NCBI GenBank assembly: GCA_009926525.1
Contig: RFOR01000036.1
Span: forward strand, 1 to 6,690
DNA length: 6,690 nucleotides
Origin: Methylophilaceae bacterium
GTDB taxonomy: Bacteria > Pseudomonadota > Gammaproteobacteria > Burkholderiales > Methylophilaceae
Direction of reading: 5' to 3'
Shown here: positions 1 to 5,768 of the stretch, one piece after another
Numbering within the stretch: the first letter of the stretch is position 1
Layout of the letters: every line of letters starts with the position of its first letter
The notes under the pieces: model-generated
The model's input: the letters and a program-made list of their open reading frames with translations, nothing else
Databases searched by the model: none
What the model was told of the DNA's origin: nothing
Made by a program: the position numbers and the translations under genes

Positions 1-333
1 CCTAATCGACGTTTGGTGCTCGCTTTTCAGCCACACCGTTACACCAGAACGCGTGATTGCTTTGAAGACTTTGTAAAAGTCCTTTCAAGCGCAGATGCCG
101 TATTACTTACAGAGGTTTATTCGGCCGGTGAAGCGCCAATCGTCGCGGCAGATGGCCGCTCATTAGTCCGCGCAGTGCGTGTGGCTGGCAAGGTGGAGCC
201 GTTATTTGTAGAAACAACGGCTGAATTGCCGCAAGCGATTGTGAATACAGTGCAAGACGGCGATGTGGTCATTGTCATGGGTGCTGGCTCGATTGGCCAA
301 GTTGCAAGCTTAACAAGGGATTTATGCAAGTGA
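1..333 (+). CDS. murC: UDP-N-acetylmuramate--L-alanine ligase, C-terminal part (5' truncated by window edge)
   Basis: MurC is the cytoplasmic ATP-dependent ligase that joins L-alanine to UDP-MurNAc, the first amino-acid addition in peptidoglycan precursor synthesis. The frame is open from base 1 and ends at TGA 331-333. It gives 110 residues, roughly the last quarter of a protein that is normally about 460-490 residues. Visible hallmarks of the Mur-ligase C-terminal domain are FQPHRYTRT near the start, the segment [11 protein letters not shown] about 40 residues in, and [13 protein letters not shown] close to the end. These match the MurC branch rather than MurD/E/F. The ATP-binding and central domains lie upstream of the window. 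The TTG at 13 is an internal codon, not a start, because the family sequence continues upstream of it. The last 10 bases overlap murB. Identification is strong; nothing suggests a broken gene. Confidence 0.95.
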   Translation, partial: PNRRLVLAFQPHRYTRTRDCFEDFVKVLSSADAVLLTEVYSAGEAPIVAADGRSLVRAVRVAGKVEPLFVETTAELPQAIVNTVQDGDVVIVMGAGSIGQVASLTRDLCK

Positions 334-1232
334 TGGCACAAGCCCAAGCACAAGGAAGTTTGTTGTTGAATGAGACTATGACTCGTTACAACAGCTGGCG
401 CGTGGGCGGCAAGGCAGATCGTTTATATATTCCTGCGGGCCTGGATGATTTAAGTACCTTCTTGCAAAGTTTGGATGCCAATGAGCCAGTGCACTTTGTG
501 GGGTTAGGTTCGAATTTACTAGTAAGAGATGCTGGGGTTCGCGGCACGGTGGTGGTGATTCACAACGCGCTTAATACCTTGCAAATGGAAGGCAATTTGG
601 TTTATGCCGATGCTGGTGTTACTTGTGCAAAGTTGGCTAGATTTACTGCCAAACAAGCGAAACAAGGTGGCGAGTTTTGGGCTGGTATTCCTGGCACTGT
701 GGGTGGCGCTTTGGCGATGAATGCAGGATGTCATGGCGGTCAAACTTGGGACAGCGTAAAGCGCGTCCTGACGATTGACGCAAAAGGCATGGTGCATGAA
801 CGTAATGCGACTGAGTTCGTAGCGACCTATCGCCATGTGGCAATGCCAGTGGCTAAAGAATGGTTTGTAGGTGCTTGGTTTGAGTTGCCTGCGGGCGATG
901 TTGAGGAGTCTGAGCAAAAAATCAAAGCTCTGCTCGCCAAAAGATTAGCAACGCAGCCACTTAATTTGCCAAATGCGGGTTCAACCTTCCGTAATCCAGA
1001 AGGTGATTATGCGGCACGCTTAATTGAAGCTTGCGGCTTAAAAGGCCACAAAATTGGTGGCGCACAAGTTTCGGAAAAGCATGCCAATTTTATTGTGAAT
1101 TTGGGCGATGCAAGCGCGGAAGATATTGAGCAGTTAATTCTGCTGATGCGCGAGACAGTAAAAGAAAAATTTGGAATTAGCCTCCATCAAGAGGTGCATT
1201 TGTTGGGCGATAGATTGAGTGAGAAAGCATGA
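324..1232 (+). CDS. murB: UDP-N-acetylenolpyruvoylglucosamine reductase (MurB, short type-II form)
   Basis: MurB is the FAD-containing cytoplasmic enzyme that uses NADPH to reduce UDP-GlcNAc-enolpyruvate to UDP-MurNAc, the substrate of the MurC encoded just upstream. The 302-residue length fits the type-II family, which is shorter than the 342-residue E. coli type I. FAD-domain motifs are NSWRVGG at 23-29, [10 protein letters not shown] at 60-69 and [15 protein letters not shown] at 121-135. The substrate-binding Tyr-Arg pair is Y169-R170. The NAGSTFRNP motif at 217-225 carries the likely proton-donor Ser220, and Glu290 in HQEVHLLG is the second expected catalytic residue. The start is ambiguous: ATG 324 overlaps murC by 10 bases, but an in-frame ATG at 333 (TGATG, 1-base overlap with the murC stop) would make a 299-residue protein. 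The purine run AAGGGA at 315-320 is 3 bases from the first and 12 from the second, so neither spacing is ideal. The function is secure, the exact start is not. Confidence 0.96.
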   Translation: MQVMAQAQAQGSLLLNETMTRYNSWRVGGKADRLYIPAGLDDLSTFLQSLDANEPVHFVGLGSNLLVRDAGVRGTVVVIHNALNTLQMEGNLVYADAGVTCAKLARFTAKQAKQGGEFWAGIPGTVGGALAMNAGCHGGQTWDSVKRVLTIDAKGMVHERNATEFVATYRHVAMPVAKEWFVGAWFELPAGDVEESEQKIKALLAKRLATQPLNLPNAGSTFRNPEGDYAARLIEACGLKGHKIGGAQVSEKHANFIVNLGDASAEDIEQLILLMRETVKEKFGISLHQEVHLLGDRLSEKA

Positions 1233-2161
1233 GTAATTCATTTGGAAAAGTAGCGGTTTTATTGGGCGGAAAATCAGGCGAGCGTGACGTTTCGCTAAAG
1301 AGCGGCTCGGCCGTTTTAGCCGCTTTGCAAGGGCAAGGAATAGATGCGGAAGCATTTGACCCAGCGACTCGCCCATTACATGACTTGGAACAATATGATG
1401 CGGCTTTTATTTCGCTGCATGGTCGCTTTGGTGAAGACGGCACCATGCAAGGCGCTTTGGAGTTGTTCGGCATTCCATACACAGGCTCTGGAGTAATGGC
1501 TTCAGCCATTGGCATGAACAAATGGCGCACTAAGTTAATTTGGCATGCAGCGGGTGTAATCACGCCAGCATTTGAAGTAGTGAGTGCGGATTCTGATTTT
1601 TCTGCAATTGAGAAAAGACTCGGTTTGCCATTGTTTGTAAAACCAGCCAACGAAGGCTCAAGCATTGGTATTAGCAAAGTTAAAACAGTAGGTGGATTGA
1701 AAGCGGCTTATGAGTTAGCTGCTAAATCTGATCCGCTGGTAATTGCAGAGCAGTTTGTGGGCGGTGGAGAGTTCACAGTAGGCATTTTAGGCGATCAAGT
1801 ATTGCCGATTGTACGTATCGTGCCAGCCAATGAATTTTACGATTTTGAAGCAAAGTATTTACGAGACGACACGCAGTATTTATGTCCTTGTGGTTTAACC
1901 TCAGCGCAAGAAGCCAAGATACAAGCAGAAGCTTTGCAGGCATTTAAAGCGATTGGTGGCACAGGCTGGGGACGAGTGGATTTCTTGATGGATGAAGCTG
2001 GAACACATTACTTTTTGGAAGTGAATACCAGCCCAGGCATGACGGACCACAGTTTAGTTCCGATCGCAGCAAAAGCTGCAGGTATTCCTTTTGCAGATTT
2101 AGTAAAACGAATTTTGACTCTGGCAATTACACAACACGGAGCTAAAACACGTGTGGGATAA
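1229..2161 (+). CDS. ddl: D-alanine--D-alanine ligase
   Basis: Ddl is an ATP-grasp ligase that makes D-Ala-D-Ala in the cytoplasm for attachment to the peptidoglycan stem peptide by MurF. The 310 residues match the DdlB type found in dcw clusters. By position against E. coli DdlB the expected residues are Glu18 in GERDVSL (first D-Ala site), Lys98 in MNK and Lys138 in FVKPA (ATP phosphates), and Ser144 in EGSSIGI. Tyr210 in EAKY is followed by Arg249 and Asp251 in GRVDF, Glu264 and Asn266 in [10 protein letters not shown] (metal ligands) and Ser275. Keeping the omega-loop Tyr210 is what D-Ala-D-Ala ligases show, as opposed to vancomycin-resistance D-Ala-D-Lac ligases, which lack it. The ATG overlaps the murB stop as ATGA (1229-1232), a typical coupling arrangement, and the 3' end overlaps ftsQ by 11 bases. 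Nothing is missing or unusual. Confidence 0.97.
   Translation: MSNSFGKVAVLLGGKSGERDVSLKSGSAVLAALQGQGIDAEAFDPATRPLHDLEQYDAAFISLHGRFGEDGTMQGALELFGIPYTGSGVMASAIGMNKWRTKLIWHAAGVITPAFEVVSADSDFSAIEKRLGLPLFVKPANEGSSIGISKVKTVGGLKAAYELAAKSDPLVIAEQFVGGGEFTVGILGDQVLPIVRIVPANEFYDFEAKYLRDDTQYLCPCGLTSAQEAKIQAEALQAFKAIGGTGWGRVDFLMDEAGTHYFLEVNTSPGMTDHSLVPIAAKAAGIPFADLVKRILTLAITQHGAKTRVG
2138..2153 (+). promoter_or_regulatory. ribosome binding site and GTG start of ftsQ
   Basis: GGAG at 2138-2141 lies 9 bases before GTG 2151 and inside the end of ddl. Two GTG triplets overlap here (2151 and 2153), but only 2151 is in the ftsQ frame. The non-ATG start and embedded site fit low, ddl-coupled synthesis of FtsQ, a scarce protein in E. 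coli; the expression level here is inference. Confidence 0.6.
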
Positions 2162-3029
2162 ACCTAACATTCTGAATTGGACTGCAAACGCACTGTTTGC
2201 ATTTGCATTCATATTGTTTATGTACGGTACGCTTTATGTCGTAGTGCATTTGCCGATATTCCCACTCAACGAAGTAAGAGTGGAGGGTGACCTGAAACAT
2301 GTCACTCGAGAGCAAGTGAAGTTGATTGCTAGCCGTTATTTGCAAGGCAACTTTTTTACTGTGAATTTAGTGAGGACGCGTCAGGCTTTTGAGAAGCTGC
2401 CGTGGGCTAGAACAGTCAGTGTTAGAAGGCGTTGGCCAAATCGGTTGGAAGTTGGAATTGAAGAGCATCAAGCCTTGGCGCGTTGGGGAAATATTGCGTT
2501 GGTGAATACGCATGGCGAGATTTTTCATGGTGCTTCAGATGCAGATTTGCCGGTGTTTTATGGCCCTGGCGATGGTGTAAAAGAAGTGGCCCAGCATTAT
2601 GGTGAGTTTGGCGAGTTAATTTTGCCAATGAAAATGAAATTAACGGAAGTGACTTTGACGCCAAGACGTTCTTGGCAGGTGACGACCAATACCGGCATGG
2701 TGATTTCACTCGGTCGCGAAAAAATGGATATGCGTTTAGCGAGGTTTATGCAGGTTTATAGCAAGACTTATGCAGGCTTAAAGGGTGATTTGAAATATGT
2801 GGACTTACGTTATCCAAGTGGATTTGCTGTGCGCAGTCCAATGGCATTAGCAGCTTTTAAGCCAGTGGCAGTGGTGACAGAACCGAAAGAGCCTAAGGCA
2901 AATAACGGTAAGAATGAGTTAGTCAAAAAAGATGCCGGTAAAAAAGCACCAGCTAAAAAACAACAAAGCAAGAAAGATATTAAGAGGCCTGATGTAAAGA
3001 AAATAGATGTGAAAAAGACTAAGGCATAG
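2151..3029 (+). CDS. ftsQ: cell division protein FtsQ with lysine-rich C-terminal extension
   Basis: FtsQ is a bitopic inner-membrane division protein that recruits FtsB/FtsL and so links the Z ring to septal peptidoglycan synthesis. The 292 residues show a short cytoplasmic N-terminus (1-12), one hydrophobic membrane segment at about 13-34, then a POTRA domain at about 37-106 starting [10 protein letters not shown] and ending [15 protein letters not shown]. The beta domain runs to about 230 and ends with [12 protein letters not shown] (216-227), where E. coli FtsQ contacts FtsB. Residues 244-292 form a low-complexity tail with 17 Lys and 1 Arg among 49 residues; by topology it lies in the periplasm. 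I chose GTG 2151 because it gives the family-like start MWDKP, leaves the membrane segment whole, and has GGAG 9 bases upstream. The next in-frame Met (24) would cut the membrane segment. The gene overlaps ddl by 11 bases. The tail is described separately. Confidence 0.93.
   Translation: MWDKPNILNWTANALFAFAFILFMYGTLYVVVHLPIFPLNEVRVEGDLKHVTREQVKLIASRYLQGNFFTVNLVRTRQAFEKLPWARTVSVRRRWPNRLEVGIEEHQALARWGNIALVNTHGEIFHGASDADLPVFYGPGDGVKEVAQHYGEFGELILPMKMKLTEVTLTPRRSWQVTTNTGMVISLGREKMDMRLARFMQVYSKTYAGLKGDLKYVDLRYPSGFAVRSPMALAAFKPVAVVTEPKEPKANNGKNELVKKDAGKKAPAKKQQSKKDIKRPDVKKIDVKKTKA
2973..3017 (+). repeat. three 15-bp coding repeats in the FtsQ tail
   Basis: Codons 275-289 read as three consecutive pentads of pattern x-D-(I/V)-K-(K/R): [10 protein letters not shown] and IDVKK. 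At the DNA level the copies (2973-2987, 2988-3002, 3003-3017) share a GAT followed by ATT, GTA or GTG and then AAG/AAA, but they are not identical, so they are old or under protein-level selection. They sit at the extreme 3' end of ftsQ. Confidence 0.6.
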
Positions 3030-3082
3030 TTTAAGCAAGATTAATCATTAACCAGCATGAACAGAACTGAATTAAGAAAAGT

Positions 3083-3093
3083 GGAGAAACACG
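3083..3093 (+). promoter_or_regulatory. ribosome binding site of ftsA
   Basis: GGAG at 3083-3086 lies 7 bases before ATG 3094, a near-ideal spacing that fixes the ftsA start. It lies in the 64-base gap after ftsQ (3030-3093). I see no convincing sigma-70 promoter or terminator hairpin in that gap, so ftsA is probably read from upstream transcripts. Confidence 0.8.
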
Positions 3094-4332
3094 ATGAGTA
3101 GAGCTAAAGAAGAGAAAAACCTCATTATTGGCTTAGATATTGGTACATCTAAAGTGGTCGCAATCGTTGCGGAACTGATGGCCGATGGAAGTATGAATGT
3201 GATTGGCCTTGGGCAACACGTTTCACGCGGCCTCAAAAAAGGTGTGGTGATTAACATCGACTCCACTGTGAATGCCATTCAGCGTGCGATTGAAGAAGCC
3301 GAGCTGATGGCTGATTGCACTATTAAAAATGTGTTTACAGGGATTGCTGGTAGTCATGTGCAAAGTATCAATGCGCGTGGCATGGTGAAGATTAAAGATG
3401 CAGAAGTGACTCAGGCTGATGTGGCGCGCGTGATTGAAACTGCGCAAGCGATTGCCTTGCCTTCAGACCAACAGATTCTTCATATTCTCACGCAGGAATA
3501 CATCATTGATGGTCAAGAAGACGTGCGCGAACCTCTTGGCATGAGCGGCATGAAACTAGAAGTGAAGGTCCACATTGTGACTGGTGCTGTAGCTGCCGCA
3601 CAAAACATCGTAAAAAGTATCAAACGTTGCGGTTTGGAAGTAACAGATTTGATTCTTCAGCCACTAGCATCAAGTGAAGCGGTGCTGACTGAAGATGAAA
3701 AGGAATTAGGCGTTTGCTTGGTTGACATCGGCGGCGGTACGACAGATATCGCTGTGTTTAAGCAAGGTGCGATTCGTCATACAGCAGTGATTCCTATTGC
3801 TGGGGACCAAATCACTAATGACGTTGCAGTGGCATTAAGAACGCCAACGCAATCCGCTGAAGACATCAAGATTAAACACGGGTGCGCTCTCCGCCAATTG
3901 GCAGATCCACGTGAAGTGGTTGAGGTACAAGGCACGGATGGACGTGAAGGCCGCCAACTTTCTGTACAAACCTTGGCTGAAGTGATTGAGCCTCGTGTGG
4001 TTGAGTTATATGAATTCGTATTGGCTGAGTTACGCCGAAGTGGACTGGAAGAAATGATTGCTTCAGGCATCGTCATTACTGGCGGTTCAGCAATGATGAA
4101 AGGCATGGTCGAGTTGGGCGAGGAGATTTTCCATATGCCAGTTCGTCTGGGCTTGCCAAGATACGTAGGTGGTTTGTCTGAAGTGGTCAGTAATCCACGT
4201 TATGCAACTGGGGTTGGCTTATTGTTGATTGGTAAACGTCAGGTCGCACAACAGATTCAAGTAGGTTTAGATGCAAATTCATTCGGTCGAATTTTGGAAC
4301 GAATGAAAAGTTGGTTCCAAGGTAATTTTTAG
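3094..4332 (+). CDS. ftsA: cell division protein FtsA
   Basis: FtsA is an actin-like ATPase that binds the FtsZ C-terminal peptide and tethers the Z ring to the inner face of the cytoplasmic membrane. The 412 residues are of normal length. Visible parts are the phosphate-1 loop IIGLDIGTSK at 11-20, and the FtsA-specific 1C subdomain at about 84-165. These are followed by phosphate-2 loop DIGGGTTDIAVF at 211-222, with the adenosine-binding motif ITGGSAMMKG at 328-337. The C-terminal membrane-targeting amphipathic helix is at about 397-412 (GRILERMKSWF), its Phe, Ile, Leu, Met and Trp side chains alternating with basic residues. The 1C subdomain and C-terminal helix separate it from MreB and DnaK. 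The start is fixed by GGAG 7 bases upstream. The gene ends in three consecutive in-frame stops, TAG TAG TAA, from 4330. Placement directly before ftsZ is the classical pairing. Confidence 0.97.
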   Translation: MSRAKEEKNLIIGLDIGTSKVVAIVAELMADGSMNVIGLGQHVSRGLKKGVVINIDSTVNAIQRAIEEAELMADCTIKNVFTGIAGSHVQSINARGMVKIKDAEVTQADVARVIETAQAIALPSDQQILHILTQEYIIDGQEDVREPLGMSGMKLEVKVHIVTGAVAAAQNIVKSIKRCGLEVTDLILQPLASSEAVLTEDEKELGVCLVDIGGGTTDIAVFKQGAIRHTAVIPIAGDQITNDVAVALRTPTQSAEDIKIKHGCALRQLADPREVVEVQGTDGREGRQLSVQTLAEVIEPRVVELYEFVLAELRRSGLEEMIASGIVITGGSAMMKGMVELGEEIFHMPVRLGLPRYVGGLSEVVSNPRYATGVGLLLIGKRQVAQQIQVGLDANSFGRILERMKSWFQGNF

Positions 4333-4391
4333 TAGTAAGTAGTGGTAGTAAAGGTAATAAAGGCAGAAGTAATTTAGTTTAGGCAGATCTC
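4333..4391 (+). repeat. stop-rich, nearly cytosine-free repetitive spacer between ftsA and ftsZ
   Basis: Between the ftsA stop and the ftsZ Shine-Dalgarno the sequence is mostly A, G and T. No C occurs from 4319 to 4363, and only one (4364) between 4319 and 4383. It contains degenerate units GTAGTAA (4332-4338), GTAGTG (4339-4344) and GTAGTAA (4345-4351). There is also a direct repeat TAAAGG at 4349-4354 and 4358-4363, and AGGCAGA at 4361-4367 and 4381-4387. Stop triplets fall at 4333, 4336, 4340, 4346, 4349, 4355 and 4358. I see no promoter or hairpin. A role as an unstructured leader for ftsZ translation is inference. Confidence 0.6.
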
Positions 4392-4404
4392 AAGGAGAAA
4401 TACA
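4392..4404 (+). promoter_or_regulatory. strong ribosome binding site of ftsZ
   Basis: AAGGAG at 4392-4397 is a full match to the anti-Shine-Dalgarno core and ends 7 bases before ATG 4405. It selects 4405 over the in-frame ATG at 4417 (codon 5), and is the strongest initiation signal in the window, fitting the high abundance of FtsZ. Confidence 0.88.
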
Positions 4405-5583
4405 ATGTTTGAAATTATGGATAACGAAAATCAAGAAGCCGTCATTAAGGTGATTGGTGTTGGTGGCTGCGGCGGTAACGCGGTCGAGCACATGATTGCG
4501 AAAAATGTTGGGGGCGTTGAATTTATTTGCGCTAACACCGACATGCAGGCGCTGAAAAAGAGCCAAGCGAAGACGGTGCTGCAAATTGGTATGGACATTA
4601 CTAAAGGCTTGGGTGCTGGTGCTAAACCAGAAATTGGTCGCGAAGCTGCTTTAGAAGACCGTGACCGTATCGCTGAAGTGATTGATGGCGCTGATATGTT
4701 ATTCATCACAGCAGGTATGGGTGGTGGTACAGGCACTGGTGCAGCACCTATTGTTGCTGAAGTTGCGAAAGAAATGGGTATTTTGACTGTTGCAGTGGTC
4801 ACTAAACCTTTCGCTTTTGAAGGTAAGCGCGGCAAAGTGGCAACAGATGGTTTGGAAGAACTATCTAAGCACGTTGACTCTCTTATCATTATTCCTAATG
4901 ACAAATTAATGGAAGTGTTGGGCGATGATGTGACATTTACCGATGCATTCAAAGCAGCGAACGATGTGCTTCATAACGCAGTTTCAGGCATTGCAGAAAT
5001 CATTAATTGCCCAGGTTTGGTGAACGTCGACTTTGCTGACGTACGCACAGTGATGTCTGAAATGGGCATGGCAATGATGGGTTCTGCAGTAGCAACAGGT
5101 CCAGATCGTGCAGTATTGGCTGCTGAGCAAGCAGTCGCAAGCCCATTGCTTGAGAACGTTAACTTGGCGAATGCACGCGGTGTTTTAGTGAACATTACTG
5201 CAAGTCATTCTTTCAAAATGAAAGAATATTACGATGTGATGAACACAATTCGTTCATTCACCGCGGATGAAGCAACAGTGATTGTAGGTAATGTGTTTGA
5301 TGAAAGCATGGGTGATGGCTTACGTGTAACGATGGTTGCAACAGGGTTGAATGGTGTTAGTGCTCAACAAAAACCAAAACTAGTAATGACAACTCCAGTA
5401 GTGCGTGATGGTACAACTAACCAACCAATCTTCACTGGTGCAGGCAATGTTGGCTACATGGACGATGACGAGCCTGCTGTGTTTACACAAAATAGCGGTC
5501 GTCGTGCCCAAGTAGATGCGATGAAGAAAGATGGCATTGAAGAATATGACATCCCAGCATTTTTACGTAAACAAGCTGATTAA
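4405..5583 (+). CDS. ftsZ: cell division protein FtsZ
   Basis: FtsZ is the tubulin-like GTPase that polymerises into the cytoplasmic division ring. The 392 residues carry the nucleotide-binding start IKVIGVGGCGGNAVEHM at 14-30 and the tubulin signature GGGTGTGAAP at 106-115. The catalytic T7 loop NVDFADVRTVM at 207-217 contains Asn207, Asp209 and Asp212, the same numbers as in E. coli. The globular core ends near residue 316. A short variable linker of about 60 residues follows, then the conserved C-terminal peptide YDIPAFLRKQAD (381-392), which binds FtsA and, where present, ZipA. The final two residues are Ala-Asp, so there is no basic C-terminal variable tail. The start is set by AAGGAG. 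No truncation or odd substitution is visible. Cys22 in the first glycine loop, where E. coli has Gly, is to my knowledge common in betaproteobacteria. Confidence 0.98.
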   Translation: MFEIMDNENQEAVIKVIGVGGCGGNAVEHMIAKNVGGVEFICANTDMQALKKSQAKTVLQIGMDITKGLGAGAKPEIGREAALEDRDRIAEVIDGADMLFITAGMGGGTGTGAAPIVAEVAKEMGILTVAVVTKPFAFEGKRGKVATDGLEELSKHVDSLIIIPNDKLMEVLGDDVTFTDAFKAANDVLHNAVSGIAEIINCPGLVNVDFADVRTVMSEMGMAMMGSAVATGPDRAVLAAEQAVASPLLENVNLANARGVLVNITASHSFKMKEYYDVMNTIRSFTADEATVIVGNVFDESMGDGLRVTMVATGLNGVSAQQKPKLVMTTPVVRDGTTNQPIFTGAGNVGYMDDDEPAVFTQNSGRRAQVDAMKKDGIEEYDIPAFLRKQAD

Positions 5584-5632
5584 TTAAAGTAATTAGTCTG
5601 TCAGTTTAATCGCTGGTGCAGCTTTAGAAATG

Positions 5633-5654
5633 GCGCTCGTTAATGAGTGAGCGC
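5633..5654 (+). other. GC-rich hairpin downstream of ftsZ, not followed by a U-tract
   Basis: GCGCTC (5633-5638) is perfectly complementary to GAGCGC (5649-5654). Two G-U wobbles and one A-U pair extend this to a 9-bp stem closing a 4-base loop (5642-5645). The bases after it (GGCAATTATGC) contain no T-run, so it does not meet the usual picture of an intrinsic terminator. It could protect the 3' end of the ftsZ message or act with Rho; this is inference. Confidence 0.5.
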
Positions 5655-5694
5655 GGCAATTATGCTATGCTTTTAGCAGGACAGTTAGTCGTTA

Positions 5695-5725
5695 TTGAGA
5701 TGGTTTTTTGTTAATTAACCATAAA
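5695..5725 (+). promoter_or_regulatory. weak candidate sigma-70-like promoter for lpxC
   Basis: TTGAGA at 5695-5700 matches the -35 consensus at 5 of 6 positions. The best -10 candidate, CATAAA at 5720-5725, matches 4 of 6 with a long 19-base spacer. A perfect 10-bp palindrome, GTTAATTAAC (5710-5719), lies in the spacer, and the inverted pair ATGGTT (5700-5705) / AACCAT (5717-5722) spans it. This could be an operator-like dyad, a poor AT-rich terminator, or chance in AT-rich DNA. Confidence 0.22.
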
Positions 5726-5768
5726 ACGATTTTTTAGGTTAGATTAAGGTGAGATTAGAAAAGTAAAT

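Larger units (their letters stand above)
5584..5768 (+). other. ftsZ-lpxC intergenic region
   Basis: This 185-base gap is the longest non-coding stretch and carries no convincing ORF. From left to right it holds a small hairpin GCTG-gtg-CAGC (5612-5622) and a GC-rich hairpin (5633-5654). TTAGTC occurs twice (5593-5598 and 5685-5690), and a weak inverted repeat TGCTA/TAGCA sits at 5663-5678. The AT-rich half contains the palindrome GTTAATTAAC (5710-5719) and a T6 run (5730-5735). It probably uncouples lpxC from the fts genes. In E. coli lpxC is also separated from ftsZ by a gap and is expressed somewhat independently, but no clear promoter can be proved here. Confidence 0.7.

Noticed and set aside
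117..1376. Several open frames on the minus strand opposite murC, murB and the start of ddl
   Set aside because: They are antisense to well-conserved genes, show no recognisable domains and have no supported starts; they follow from the codon pattern of the + strand genes.
3057..3101. A 14-codon ORF (MNRTELRKVEKHDE) whose stop overlaps the ftsA start, as a possible leader peptide
   Set aside because: It lacks a recognisable ribosome site, has no regulatory codon run, and its 3' half simply reads through the ftsA Shine-Dalgarno in another frame. A chance ORF is the simpler reading.
4431..5195. Long minus-strand frames inside ftsZ (up to 173 codons)
   Set aside because: Compositionally these are the reverse complement of Gly/Ala/Val-rich FtsZ codons, rich in Ser, Pro, Ala and Ile, with no ribosome site; a shadow of ftsZ.
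5661..5671. TATGCTATGCT as tandem -10 boxes for lpxC
   Set aside because: TATGCT matches the -10 consensus at 4 of 6 positions, but no acceptable -35 lies 16-18 bases upstream of either copy; the nearest (TTAATG, 5640-5645) is weak and misplaced.
5633..5673. Rho-independent terminator after ftsZ formed by the 5633-5654 hairpin
   Set aside because: The nearest T-run is only four bases and begins 16 bases after the stem, so the defining U-tract is missing. It is kept only as a hairpin.
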